A stretch of 35,276 nucleotides of DNA from Scytalidium lignicola (lineage: Eukaryota; Ascomycota; Leotiomycetes): assembly GCA_002812745.2 (NCBI GenBank), contig NCSJ02000411.1:1-35276 (forward strand), written 5' to 3'. This document shows, in pieces, positions 20,548 to 29,944 of this stretch. Within the stretch, counting starts at the first letter, position 1. Each line of letters begins with the position of its first letter. Below the pieces are notes generated by a model that saw only the letters and a list, made by a program, of their open reading frames with translations, made no database searches and was not told the origin of the DNA. The translations under genes and the position numbers were made by a program.

Positions 20548-21221
20548 TTATACTTTGCTCTTATCGACAATCTTATCCTCCGGGCTGAAGCTCATGCTAA
20601 TACTGTTTACACAGTGTCTTTCATCTGTAGGCGTTGGATATCCCTCACCCTTGAAGACATGTCCCAAATGACTTCCGCAGTTGGTGCAAACAATCTCAGT
20701 TCTTGAGATACCGAATGAATTGTCGACGTGTCGGGTCACAGCACCTGGGATATTGTCGAAATACGCGGGCCATCCACAACCAGAACTAAACTTCTGGCTG
20801 GCTTTGTATAGAGGGGCATCACATGCGGCACAAGTATATACCCCTTCCTTGGGCATGTGCTTGTCATATTTTCCCGTATGTGGCGCCTCAGTGCCTTTTT
20901 CGCGGAGGACTCGAAATTGTTCTAATATACAATATTAGAACCCGTTGATTAAGTTATCAGTAAAGGTAAATATTCACCTTTGGAGAGGACCGCTCGCCAC
21001 TCATCGTCTGATTTTTGGACTGGGTAAGACATATTGGACGAACTACTGCTACTGAAGAAATTTGATAGGAATGGAATAGTTGGCATCGATTTCAGAACAG
21101 CCCCTCTTGTTACTGGATTGACAACTTTATATTGAGATGATCGAGAGGATAAGCCGCGATTGCTGAAATTGGCTAATGTAATGAAGGCACGAGTGGAAGT
21201 TGAGAAATTTGGAAAGCGCAT
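20548..21221 (-). CDS. msrB: Peptide-methionine (R)-S-oxide reductase MsrB (205 aa, 2 exons)
   Basis: Exons on the minus strand are 21221-20978 and 20921-20548 (206 codons with the stop); the 56-nt intron (gtgaat..tattag) splits the Glu82 codon. MsrB reduces the R-epimer of methionine sulfoxide in proteins, using thioredoxin. Zinc ligands are Cys112 and Cys115 (CAAC) and Cys160 and Cys163 (CTNC); the resolving Cys130 is in SSGCGWPAY and the catalytic Cys185 in RHCVNS. The N-terminal 63 residues are rich in Ser, Arg, Phe and Thr with few acids, a likely mitochondrial presequence. An internal Met64 (NMSYPVQKSDDEW, codon at 21032-21030) lies exactly where shorter cytosolic MsrBs begin, so two isoforms may be made. 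A GTG at 21224 is in frame but the ATG at 21221 is the natural start. The gene is divergent from the ArfGAP gene. Confidence 0.96.
20919..20941 (-). repeat. 10-bp inverted repeat enclosing the msrB 3' splice site
   Basis: GTTCTAATAT at 20919-20928 and ATATTAGAAC at 20932-20941 are exact reverse complements with a 3-base spacer. In the minus-strand transcript the left arm holds the probable branch site (ttctaat) and the right arm holds the intron-ending tattag, so a hairpin would pair branch site with acceptor. Confidence 0.8.
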
Positions 21222-21594
21222 CACAGGATTTATATAGGAAATGATGAAACAGTAATGGTAAAAGAAAGACCAGCACAGTTATCAACTGAATCCTAAATTC
21301 CAAATACTGACGGGGTACAGCCACCCCACCGCCGAACGCAGGGACAATCTCGGCATGTAGTGCGTCATTCAAGCACATGTCCAGTTCATTTCCCCAACTC
21401 AATATCAGGGATTCTATTGGATGGATTGATTAGTCATAAATTTGGATTCCAGCGATGTGGAATCACAACGCCTAAAGGGGATATTCAAACTCGCAAACTC
21501 AAATCAACTTCCTCTGCACCACAAACTCTTATCTCATCATAGCAACGCTTTAAGCTTAGCTAGAGATCTAGAGTGATAAAAGTCCTCCCCAGTC
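21222..21594. promoter_or_regulatory. Divergent promoter between MsrB and ArfGAP genes
   Basis: 373 bp between two divergent start codons. No clear TATA box or recognised stress element; nothing else seen. Confidence 0.4.
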
Positions 21595-23252
21595 ATGTCG
21601 CGCCGGCCACCGAATCCTGCCGCAGAGCGTGCTGCTCAGAATACACTGACAATTAAGAGCTTGTTGAAGTTAGAATGCAACAAAGTATGTGCTGATTGCA
21701 AGAGGAACAAACGTGAGCTCTCCTTTGGATTTTACGTTGGGCATTGTTTCTGATAACACAATTCATAGATCCAAGATGGGCCAGCTGGAATTTAGGCATC
21801 TTTATTTGTATAAGATGCTCTGGTATACATCGAGGAATGGGCACGCACATCAGCAGAGTGAAATCGGTTGACCTTGATGCATGGACAGATGAGCAGTTGG
21901 CAAGCGTCTTAAAATGGGGGAACGCAAGGGCGAACAAATACTGGGAAGCAAAGTTGGCTCCAGGACACGTGCCTTCAGAAGCTAAGATCGAGAACTTCAT
22001 AAGAACAAAGTATGAATCGAAACGATGGGTAATGGATGGACCGATGCCTGATCCTTCGACATTAGATGTCGAGGGTGACGATGATATACCATTGAATTTG
22101 GTAAAGGAGAAGCAGAACCTTGAGCGTGCACCATCTCAGAGGGCAACATCTAGCCAACCTGCAGCCAAACCTCAGACCAGAAGAGAGGATCCCTTTGGAG
22201 ATTTTGAAGAGCCTTCTGCGCCAAGGTCGAACTCAATTGCACCACCGGTGTCAAGAGTTCCTCCAAAAGCCGAAGCAGCTCCGCCAAAGCCAACCAAGCC
22301 TGCAGATTCTCTTCTCGGGTTGGATTTCTTTGGCAATGAGGCGCCTGCTCCAAGTCGATCAGTTAGTGCAGCTCCGGCTCCGGGTGCCCAATCGCGACCA
22401 GATTTGAAGCAGTCCATATTATCTCTCTACTCATCTGTTCCCCGACCTCAGCCTCAACAACAATCGTTTCACTCTCATTCAGGATCATTCAGTGGAATGC
22501 AATCAGCTTCTCCGCCGCCGCAACCACAGCAATCACATGGTTTGAATGATGCATTTAGCAGTCTCAGCTTTTCAAACACATCAACACCAATGTCAAATCA
22601 AACCGGTAAAGTATCAGCTTTCTCGAATCTGGGTACTTTCGCGAGTCCAAAGGTAGCGACTACTCAGGTATCATCGCCTCCTCTCAGTGGAGGTGGTTTC
22701 TTTGAGGCAAAGCCAGCGCAGAAACCCCCGACTCAACCACAGCAGCCTTCAATCATAGGCGGTAATACAAGTGCTGGACTCGCTGACCTGTTTGACTTCT
22801 CTTCAACTCCTCAATCACCACCCAAACAGAATATCAGCTCCCCATCATCTCAAACTACTTCCGTCTTCAATCTATCTTCCCAGGCGCCTCAACCCAAGCC
22901 ACCAATCCAGCCAATCGTGCCAGCATCAAGTGGTTGGTCAAACCCTGACCCATGGGCATCTAACAATGCTTGGAGCACGCCAGAGACATCCAGTTCAACA
23001 GTTAACCAACCAATTGTACCTACGCAAAATAGAACTAATAGCTTTGGATGGGGTTCAGGTTCCCTAGCGAACCAAAGCATTGTTCCTGGAGGAGGAGGGG
23101 GATTTACTACAACAGGCTCGAGTGGTCCTCCCAAGGTCAGTGCGGATGAGGATTTCGGCGGGTGGAATGCCGCTCCTACAAAACCGGCTGCGCCGAAGCC
23201 CGCTGGTGGATTCGCAGCCAGCGAGGACCTGTTTTCAAATGTTTGGGAATAA
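21595..23252 (+). CDS. AGE2: Age2-type ArfGAP (533 aa, 2 exons)
   Basis: Exons are 21595-21712 and 21769-23252; the 56-nt intron (gtgagc..catag) splits the His40 codon inside the zinc finger. GTPase-activating protein for Arf GTPases, acting at the trans-Golgi and endosomes. The ArfGAP domain (about residues 15-135) has zinc ligands Cys32, Cys35, Cys53 and Cys56 and the arginine finger Arg61 in CSGIHRGMGTHISRVKSVDLD-type sequence. After about residue 150 the protein is low-complexity, rich in Pro, Gln, Ser and Gly, as in Age2 and ArfGAP/SMAP proteins, where this part holds adaptor and coat-binding peptides; short DLF and NPDPW-like motifs occur. The C-terminus SEDLFSNVWE is a conserved-looking end. 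The ATG at 21595 is chosen because it gives the full zinc finger after splicing. It converges on the SFT1 gene. Confidence 0.9.
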
Positions 23253-23555
23253 TGACATAGAAAAGAATAATGTAGAATGAGCAATTGACTAGTAATGTCT
23301 TCCCAATGACTGCTATGAACCTTGCTATAGATCTTGCTACTTCAAGTATGCGCGGGAATACCTATCCAACTTAAGACAAAATCTCTAGACAGAGTACCTA
23401 GTCATATTCATTGGCCTCGTTATTAATACCTGTCCCACCGTAACGCCCTGCAATGCTGCAAAACTCATCTTCTAGAAGTACATTTTCCAACTTCCATCTT
23501 TGACGCCGTTTGCCTCACTCTTATATGCTAGCCCCCCCTCCAACACACCTTGGTA
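23253..23555. other. Convergent gap between ArfGAP and SFT1 genes
   Basis: 303 bp holding two 3' regions. No element seen. Confidence 0.45.
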
Positions 23556-23921
23556 TCAAACGAACAAGCCCCAAATAAACCACAACGCAAAAACAGCCGC
23601 AATTATCATTCCAGCCAACTTGAAAATCGCAACCTTATTCCCTGAAGCCGCCATGCGACCCAATCTTCCTGCCGACCCCTTTAAGGAGGTGCCCATTGTA
23701 GAAAAGGTATTGGACTGATCTCTTAGTTAGTATAAGACCGCTCAGGACCGAGAAAATTGATGTAACAAAGGATAAGGGGCATTTACAGTGTCATCGATGA
23801 CGTCTTGCGCGCGAGCATTGTCGTATATGTCGACTGTCACACCTCGTAGAGCCGAGACCTTTGCGGAGAGTTCTGTCAGTCGGCTGTTGTTTTGGCGCTC
23901 GCGCTCATATGCGTCCGACAT
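23556..23921 (-). CDS. SFT1: Sft1/Bet1-type Golgi Qc-SNARE (97 aa, 2 exons)
   Basis: Small gene that single-frame scans miss. Exons on the minus strand are 23921-23787 (45 codons) and 23714-23556; the 72-nt intron (gtaaat..atcag, branch atactaac) falls between codons. The protein starts MSDAYERERQNN, has a SNARE heptad region (about residues 12-70, with LTELSAKVSALRGVTVDIYDNARAQDVIDD) and a C-terminal transmembrane anchor (about 73-96, IFKLAGMIIAAVFALWFIWGL). Yeast Sft1 is 97 aa with the same layout; it acts in retrograde transport within the Golgi with Sed5, Gos1 and Ykt6. The tail-anchored topology and the length match make the call strong. A 136-codon open frame overlapping the start in another frame (23876-24286) is not credible. 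The gene is divergent from the Ysc84-like gene. Confidence 0.92.
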
Positions 23922-24626
23922 CTTCGGTCTAACAGAATTATAGATCTCGTAGGAAAATAGGAGTTGGGAGTTCCCAAGGTGACGATGATTGGTAAAAGAA
24001 TTGGCAAAGCAGCTGCGATGCGCCGAGGAAGTCTCGCGTTTTGAATATATTCCTTGAGCCCCCGTACTAACGTCCGTAAATGTTGGCCAAGAAGCGCTAG
24101 CAAAGATACTGTAAGCGGTCGGATAGATTCAATAGGTGAAAAGGATGTCGCCGCGGCAAAAGGTATGTAAGGAATTACGTGGCTAAGAGGTCTGATTTTG
24201 AGAAATGTATGGGGGAGGCGGCGTTTTCGGACTGGTTGAGAAGGGCATCTGACGCAGCTCAGCCACTGGGATTTCTTCGGGCGCATGTGGCTTGGGGGTG
24301 GTTCTTCGTCATGCCGACGAAGCGTCTAGTAAAGCCTTCGGGTTTAACCTTCTCAATAACCTTACCACTTCTATCTCTGATCATATATACTACTAGCTGT
24401 GTCTAACGTTTAATTTCTTTGCAGTAGAATCTCAGCGATTGAAAGTACCGCATCTATTCTTTTGGCATTGTCTCCTCATCTGCGTCATAACGGTCGTTGT
24501 ATTGTTGCCGCCTTGATCCGAGAGCCGCGTTAACATCTACTTCTCTTCCTCAGCCGACAGCGCTCACGAGACCTACGAGTAGTTTGGAAACCTCTTAGGT
24601 GATTCTGGGTAGTATCCGAAGTGTCG
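23922..24626. promoter_or_regulatory. Divergent region between SFT1 and Ysc84-like genes
   Basis: 705 bp between two divergent start codons. Two open frames run through it (23876-24286 minus, 24179-24406 plus), but neither shows family resemblance or sensible codon use. GC-rich for this window, with no TATA box or known site that I can support. Confidence 0.4.
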
Positions 24627-26084
24627 ATGGGTATTCACAATCCTCTTCCGTCGTCGTTGAAGTGTAGGTCGCATTTGCGCCCCCCCACCTAGCTAATGGA
24701 GCTTCATAGATGCTAACCTTCCCCAGCGGAGTGCGAAAAATGTGCAAAGATTCTCTCATCCTTCGTTGATCCTAGACAATCCTTTGGGCCTGATAAAGTC
24801 ATACCTCCATCAGTTCTCGCAAATGCAAAGGTAAGGCAAATGAAAGGTTCCTGGCGTTAGCTATAGCGGGGTAGCTCTGGAGATAAGAAAATCGCAGAAG
24901 GCTAACCAGAAGGACTAGGGTCTAGCAATTCTCACAGTTATCAAGGCTGGATTTATCGGCTCTGGTAGATATGGCAATGGCATTGTCGTAGCTCGTCTCC
25001 CCAACGGTAGTTGGAGCGCTCCATCAGCAATTGGGACGGGTGGGGCCGGATTTGGTGGGCAGATCGGTTTCGAACTCACAGACTTCGTATTCATCTTGAA
25101 TGATATGTCGGCTGTTCGTACATTTACCCAAGCTGGATCAATCACGCTCGGTGGAAATGTCTCCTTGGCAGCTGGACCAGTCGGCAGAAATGCCGAAGCT
25201 GCTGGCGCAGCCAGTTTGAAGGGTGTTGCTGGTATCTTCAGTTACTCGAAGACGAAAGGTCTATTTGCCGGTGTATCTCTGGAAGGCTCCGTCATCATTG
25301 AAAGAAGAGACGCAAATGAGAAATTATACAGACATCGATATACAGCCCAGCAATTGCTAGAAGGTGCAGTCGAAGTCCCTCGAGCCGCTGACCCTCTTAT
25401 GAACATCCTGAACTCTCCTGCATTTGGAGGATCCCGAGGAGCTGGTAGCTCTATGTACAACGATACCCCAGTCTATGATGACCGACACGATGACCTAGTA
25501 TGGGAAGGGCGAAGAGGGCCTGGATTTGGGGAGAACCAGCCTCGACGTGGAAGTTTCGATGATGATTATCATGGGGATCGTCGGGGAAATCCATCAGATT
25601 ACGTCTTCAATGACAAGCCGAAACGCTCTACCACATGGGCAGACGATATATATGACCGTCCAGTAGGGGGACCCAGAATCAACTCATACAATGGTGGTGG
25701 TGCTGGTGGTCGTCCGCGCGCTGGCAGTGGCTTCGATGATGATTATGTCTATTCTGATAGACGAGACTCAGGCTCAGTCAAAACTGGACCTGGTCGACCA
25801 TCGGCTCCTAAGCCGATATTCAATAGAAGTAGGACTGATAGTTTGAGGACTAACGAGGCGGTAGCGCTTTTCACGTTCGATGCTGACCAGCCTGGTGATC
25901 TGGGGTTTAAGAAAGGGGAGATTATTACAGTGACGAAAAAGACTGATAGTGCTAACGACTGGTGGTAAGTTTGCATATCATACTAAAAAAAAAAAACGTA
26001 AGCTTTCTAACAATAAATAGGACGGGGCGAATTGGGGAGAGGACTGGTATCTTCCCCAGTAACTACGTAGAGATGAGGACCTAG
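24627..26084 (+). CDS. YSC84: Ysc84/Lsb4-type SYLF-SH3 protein of actin patches (416 aa, 4 exons)
   Basis: Exons are 24627-24663, 24727-24830, 24919-25964 and 26021-26084 (417 codons with the stop). Introns are 63, 88 and 56 nt with branch sites gctaacc, gctaacc and tctaaca. The N-terminal SYLF (DUF500) domain covers about residues 10-230 (MGIHNPLPSSLKSECEKCAK.., GLAILTVIKAGFIGSGRYGNG.., GGAGFGGQIGFELTDFVFIL, LFAGVSLEGS); it binds membranes and actin. A disordered middle rich in Asp, Arg and Gly carries repeated DDYxxxDRR-like units. The C-terminal SH3 domain is about residues 359-414 (ALFTFDADQPGDLGF.., Trp395-Trp396, GIFPSNYVE), with intron 3 splitting Trp396. Yeast Ysc84 and Lsb3/4 bind Las17 and help actin polymerisation at endocytic sites; human SH3YL1 is the counterpart. 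Confidence 0.94.
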
Positions 26085-26453
26085 TCAAATATCCCTCCTT
26101 TGAAAAGTCAATTTCCTCGGGTTGTTTTCCAGCGAACGCTATTTTCTTGATTCTTCTCTCCTTTCACCTTGATAGGACGGTCCTTCGTTGGTGATGTTAT
26201 CCGGTTTTCCTACTTCTGTCTCTCTCTCTTTCTCTTTCTGACTCTTTTTGAAAGACTGGAACAACATTCCCTTTTCTTCATTACAGCAGACCAGCAAAGT
26301 ACCAAGGAGTCTAGGGGGGTTATCTCAGCATAGGATATGAAACACAATGACGATTCCCATTTGACTTTTTTGCGCGTTTTTGATTTGGTCTCATTTTTTT
26401 GCGGATTCAAATTCAACGGACCCGTTTGGCGAAAAGCGCAAACAGCAGGCGAG

Positions 26454-26491
26454 GCAAAGCAAAGCAAAGCAAAGCAAACAAGCAAAGCAAA
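26454..26491 (+). repeat. GCAAA pentanucleotide microsatellite
   Basis: Five perfect GCAAA units (26454-26478), a 3-base interruption, then two more units to 26491. Confidence 0.9.
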
Positions 26492-27439
26492 AACTGGGTA
26501 TAGATTGTGAATAACATCAATTCTCAAATATACTTGGGGAGTTTACCTTTTTGATTGAGAGTTTTTTTACGTATAGTAGCACCAAGTACAAGCACAAGTA
26601 CGGAAGGAAGGATTAAAGAAATTGAGAATAACAGAAAAGAGGTGTGGATTTTCAGAGAGCCCAACAATAAACTTTCACCCCTTTTTTAACTACCTTTCAT
26701 TTCCAATGATTCTCTTCATTTTTGCTCTCGTGCTCCAAATTCTAAAAAGGCCACTCCACTCCTTAAAGGGGTCTAGAACCATTTTTACTCGGGCGGAAAG
26801 AATCATAGCCTCAATCCGGGGTCGGGGTTTTGGGCTCGGCCCGTCCGGAGCAAGGTATCAATCATGGCAGTGTTGAAAAGAAAACTGGATGTATAGTACT
26901 GTACAGAATGCAATGATTGGATAATAATAAAGTTTTCATCAGGGGAGGGGGATTGCTTCTTTTTTGCATGATGGGAAGCTGATCCGGGGTGGGAGAGAGA
27001 CATGGGGAAAGGAGGAGAAGTAGGGTAACTATAGTTCTAAAAAATATAAAAGAGGAAGTTATAAGCGTATATTGGGTTTGTTTGGTTGGACCAATCTTAA
27101 GATTTGAGCAGGGCGGGGTTTTTTTGAGACATAAAACAGAGATGGGAATTTCTTGGATAGAGGAGAGTTTAAAACTTGATGAGCGAGGTATTCTTTTTTG
27201 TGTAAATTTGATACTTGGCCAATTAAAACAGGAAAAGGAAGAATGGCTTTTTTGAAGAAAGAAAGAAAAACTCGTAGAGTAAAGAATTCACGTAGAAGTA
27301 GCATGATTGTGATATAGAAAGAAAGAGCGGGAGGGGGGAATTTGCCAAACTTTCTTTAGTTTCGCTATATGGCTTTCTTCTTTCTTTCTAAGAATAGTAA
27401 CTTATTGTTTTTGTAGTGAAAAACAAGGAACAAGAATGG

Positions 27440-27461
27440 ATGGTTTGATAGATCAAACCAT
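27440..27461. repeat. 10-bp inverted repeat ATGGTTTGAT/ATCAAACCAT
   Basis: ATGGTTTGAT at 27440-27449 and ATCAAACCAT at 27452-27461 are exact reverse complements separated by two bases, so the element is close to a 22-bp palindrome. Confidence 0.85.
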
Positions 27462-27542
27462 ATCACCCCTCATGAGATTGGGCTAGCAGGTGGCAGATTA
27501 GCTAGGAGGTGATAGCTATTGCAGCTGTCTCCTCTTGAGGGT

Positions 27543-27640
27543 GTGCGGGCGGCGAAAAGGCAAGCCCGCACGGTTTGGCACACTGTCACTGTACAGTAGG
27601 TGTGTGTGCCTCCTCCCCCCTGCCAATGCCGTGCCAAACC
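27543..27640. repeat. Two abutting inverted repeats, candidate structured RNA
   Basis: GTGCGGGC (27543-27550) pairs with GCCCGCAC (27564-27571) across 13 bases. Directly next to it GGTTTGGCAC (27572-27581) pairs with GTGCCAAACC (27631-27640) across 49 bases. Both stems are perfect and abut at 27571/27572, which would allow coaxial stacking if transcribed. A GT tract inside the second loop (27599-27608) is complementary to the CA tract just outside it (27644-27653). Confidence 0.6.
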
Positions 27641-28802
27641 TACCACACACACACCACACACCCACCATAACGGTATTGAAGATCAATGTGTATGTATGCT
27701 GGTTCCCAAACTACCGTATCCGTATTCTCGGGCCTCTCCGACATAGCCTCAAAGTTTCTAGGCTTTTTTTTTTTGCTTTGCCTCTGAAGTGCTTTTCATC
27801 ATGCTATGCTGTTGAAGAGGGGGGAGTGTTATATGCCAACATACAGGTCATATAAAAAAAAAAGGATTTTNAAAAGAACCAGAAGAGCAAAAAAGAGGAT
27901 ATGATAAAAAGGATCTCATCGGAGCTATTTTAGTCTCTGTATCCAAAATTCTCCCCCCTCAAAAAAACTATAAAAAAACAAAGTAAGATCTATTTTACCT
28001 TATCGTATTTGTACAGTACAGTACTTAGATTACTGCGAGATTGAAAACAAAAGGTCGGTAAAAAGAAGTGGTGTGTAAGCCATTGTCGATCCCCGATTAC
28101 GGTACATACAGTACATATCAAAAGTCAGGTCCGATCGGCTTTGCAGCAACAGTAACAATAACAGTACATTAAAACCTCCGAATTGCACAATAAATAAGTT
28201 AATGGTGTGGGGGGCAGAAGTTACGGTATGTTTGAACCTAACGTTGCCCCAAAAAACCCTTTGCCGGAAGCTGGCCCCAGCCAGCCCAGCATCAGCGCGG
28301 TTAACATACCCGTAAATAATCGATTTAATAAAGGACAGAGAAGTACCGTAACTGATTACTAGGAACAAAAAGGTTTGGGGCTACGTTTACCTCTTTTGCA
28401 AAACCTCCCCACCCCCTTTAGGAGATCGACAAGAAAAAATACGCCGCAAAGTGTGGGTGTGTGGGTGTGAAAATGTGGGTAGTTTACTGTGTAATAGTGG
28501 GCTGCAGCAGAAGATAAGTAAATTATTGCATGGGAATAAGCATCCGCGCAGCAAGGCATCGAAGAAGCTAAGCTAGACTAATGGGATCGGGTAGTGTAAG
28601 CGTTAGAGTTGGTGTGTGGGCTTCTTCTAGAACGATGTAGTTAGCACTCTTAAAACGTGGGATAATTATAGGTTCGTTTTTTTCCCTTTCGGTTGCAATT
28701 TTTNCCCCCCCTTCTTATAAAAATGAGGCTGATTGTGTAAGTACAATTAAGCTTGTGGGTTGNTTTTTATTAATTTTCTTTCTTTTCTTATATCATCTGA
28801 TA

Positions 28803-28825
28803 GATGGATGGATAGATGGATAGAT
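28803..28825 (+). repeat. GATG/GATA tetranucleotide repeat
   Basis: Six consecutive GATG or GATA-type units, the last incomplete. Confidence 0.85.
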
Positions 28826-29433
28826 TACGGTTGATAGACAGATAGGCTTTTTCGTGTAACGCCGATTGATAATTAAAAGGGGGATATTACACGAGGAGAG
28901 AGAAAGAGATCCGTGCTGCTAATTGCGGGGGGGAAGGAGGAAGGATGTTGTACGGAGGTACAGTAGTACCGTAGTAAGAAGGTAGAGTTACAGTGCCGGT
29001 ACCGAATACTCCACGTTCCACGGTCTTAAGAGCGAAGGAATGGAAATAAGAAAGAAAAAGAAAAAGGAAAAGGAAAGAAGAAAAAAAAGCCAAAACACGG
29101 GGGGGAAAAGGTTGGTCATACACGAGGCGGTAAACCGGGGGAAAGAAAATGTTCGCTGCATCAGATGACTGCTGTGTTGCATGCCAAAAGGAAATGACGA
29201 AACGCTCTGATGCTCAGATGTCCAGTGCAGCATCAATGTCCGGAATACGCAGCTCGCGCTTCCTACAGGATGGAGGAAGCTCGTCCGTATATGCTCGTCT
29301 GTGAGAGGAAAACTCCAATCCCGTTGGAGCGGAGGTGTGCGACGGGAGTTTACAAACAGTTTTGGTTTTTGCAGAGGTATTTACTTTTCGTATCGTATAA
29401 CTTAATGCGTACAGTAATAATAAGTCAGTAACA

Positions 29434-29472
29434 ATGGCCAACGAGCGACTCTAGCGACTCTTCGTTGGCCAT
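29434..29472. repeat. 11-bp inverted repeat with a direct repeat in its loop
   Basis: ATGGCCAACGA (29434-29444) and TCGTTGGCCAT (29462-29472) are exact reverse complements. The 17-base loop is GCGACTCT (29445-29452), a single A, then GCGACTCT again (29454-29461). Confidence 0.85.
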
Positions 29473-29642
29473 GTGGAGGTGGCAGCACCATCATCCAGCT
29501 TTCTTCCTTTTTTTTTCTTTGGCTCTTTGCTTCCCTCCTGCAGCACCACGACAGACCACCACCATCACATAAAATTAGCTCAGGTAACTACTACTCTACT
29601 GCTGCACTGCTGTTCTGCTGTACCTGAATGGAGGGGCGCCGG

Positions 29643-29698
29643 TCTCGATGATCGCAAATGGTCTCGATGGTCTGGACGCTTCTCGACGCCTCTCGACG
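29643..29698 (+). repeat. Helically phased TCTCGAYG boxes
   Basis: TCTCGATG at 29643 and 29662, TCTCGACG at 29681 and 29691, and a one-mismatch copy TCTGGACG at 29671. Start-to-start distances are 19, 9, 10 and 10 bp, close to whole helical turns. Confidence 0.7.
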
Positions 29699-29926
29699 CG
29701 CTGCTGGAGTGGTTGAGCTCGATTGGAAGAAACGGGTGTCAGCCAACAACGGCATAAAAAATGCCCCGACAAGCTCACTCCTCCAATAAATGCCAGACAA
29801 AAATAAAGAGCCATATCCCAATCATCAGCTGTTGAGGCATTATCGTAACTCGTCGTGCTTGTATCAAAAAGTTGAACATCCTCTATCCTGCTCTATCCTC
29901 CTAGAAAAAAACGGGGTAAGGGGGAG

Positions 29927-29944
29927 TATCGGTATCGGTATCGG
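29927..29944 (+). repeat. TATCGG hexanucleotide repeat, three copies
   Basis: Three perfect TATCGG units, preceded at 29881-29899 by a direct repeat of CTCTATCCT with a 10-bp period. Confidence 0.85.

Noticed and set aside
23876..24286. 136-codon minus-strand open frame
   Set aside because: It overlaps the start of SFT1 in another frame and has no recognisable domain; the region is more simply the SFT1 leader and promoter.
27599..27653. GT/CA inverted repeat as an independent structural element
   Set aside because: The pairing comes from simple GT and CA tracts, which are expected to be complementary by chance; kept only as a remark in the structured-RNA finding.
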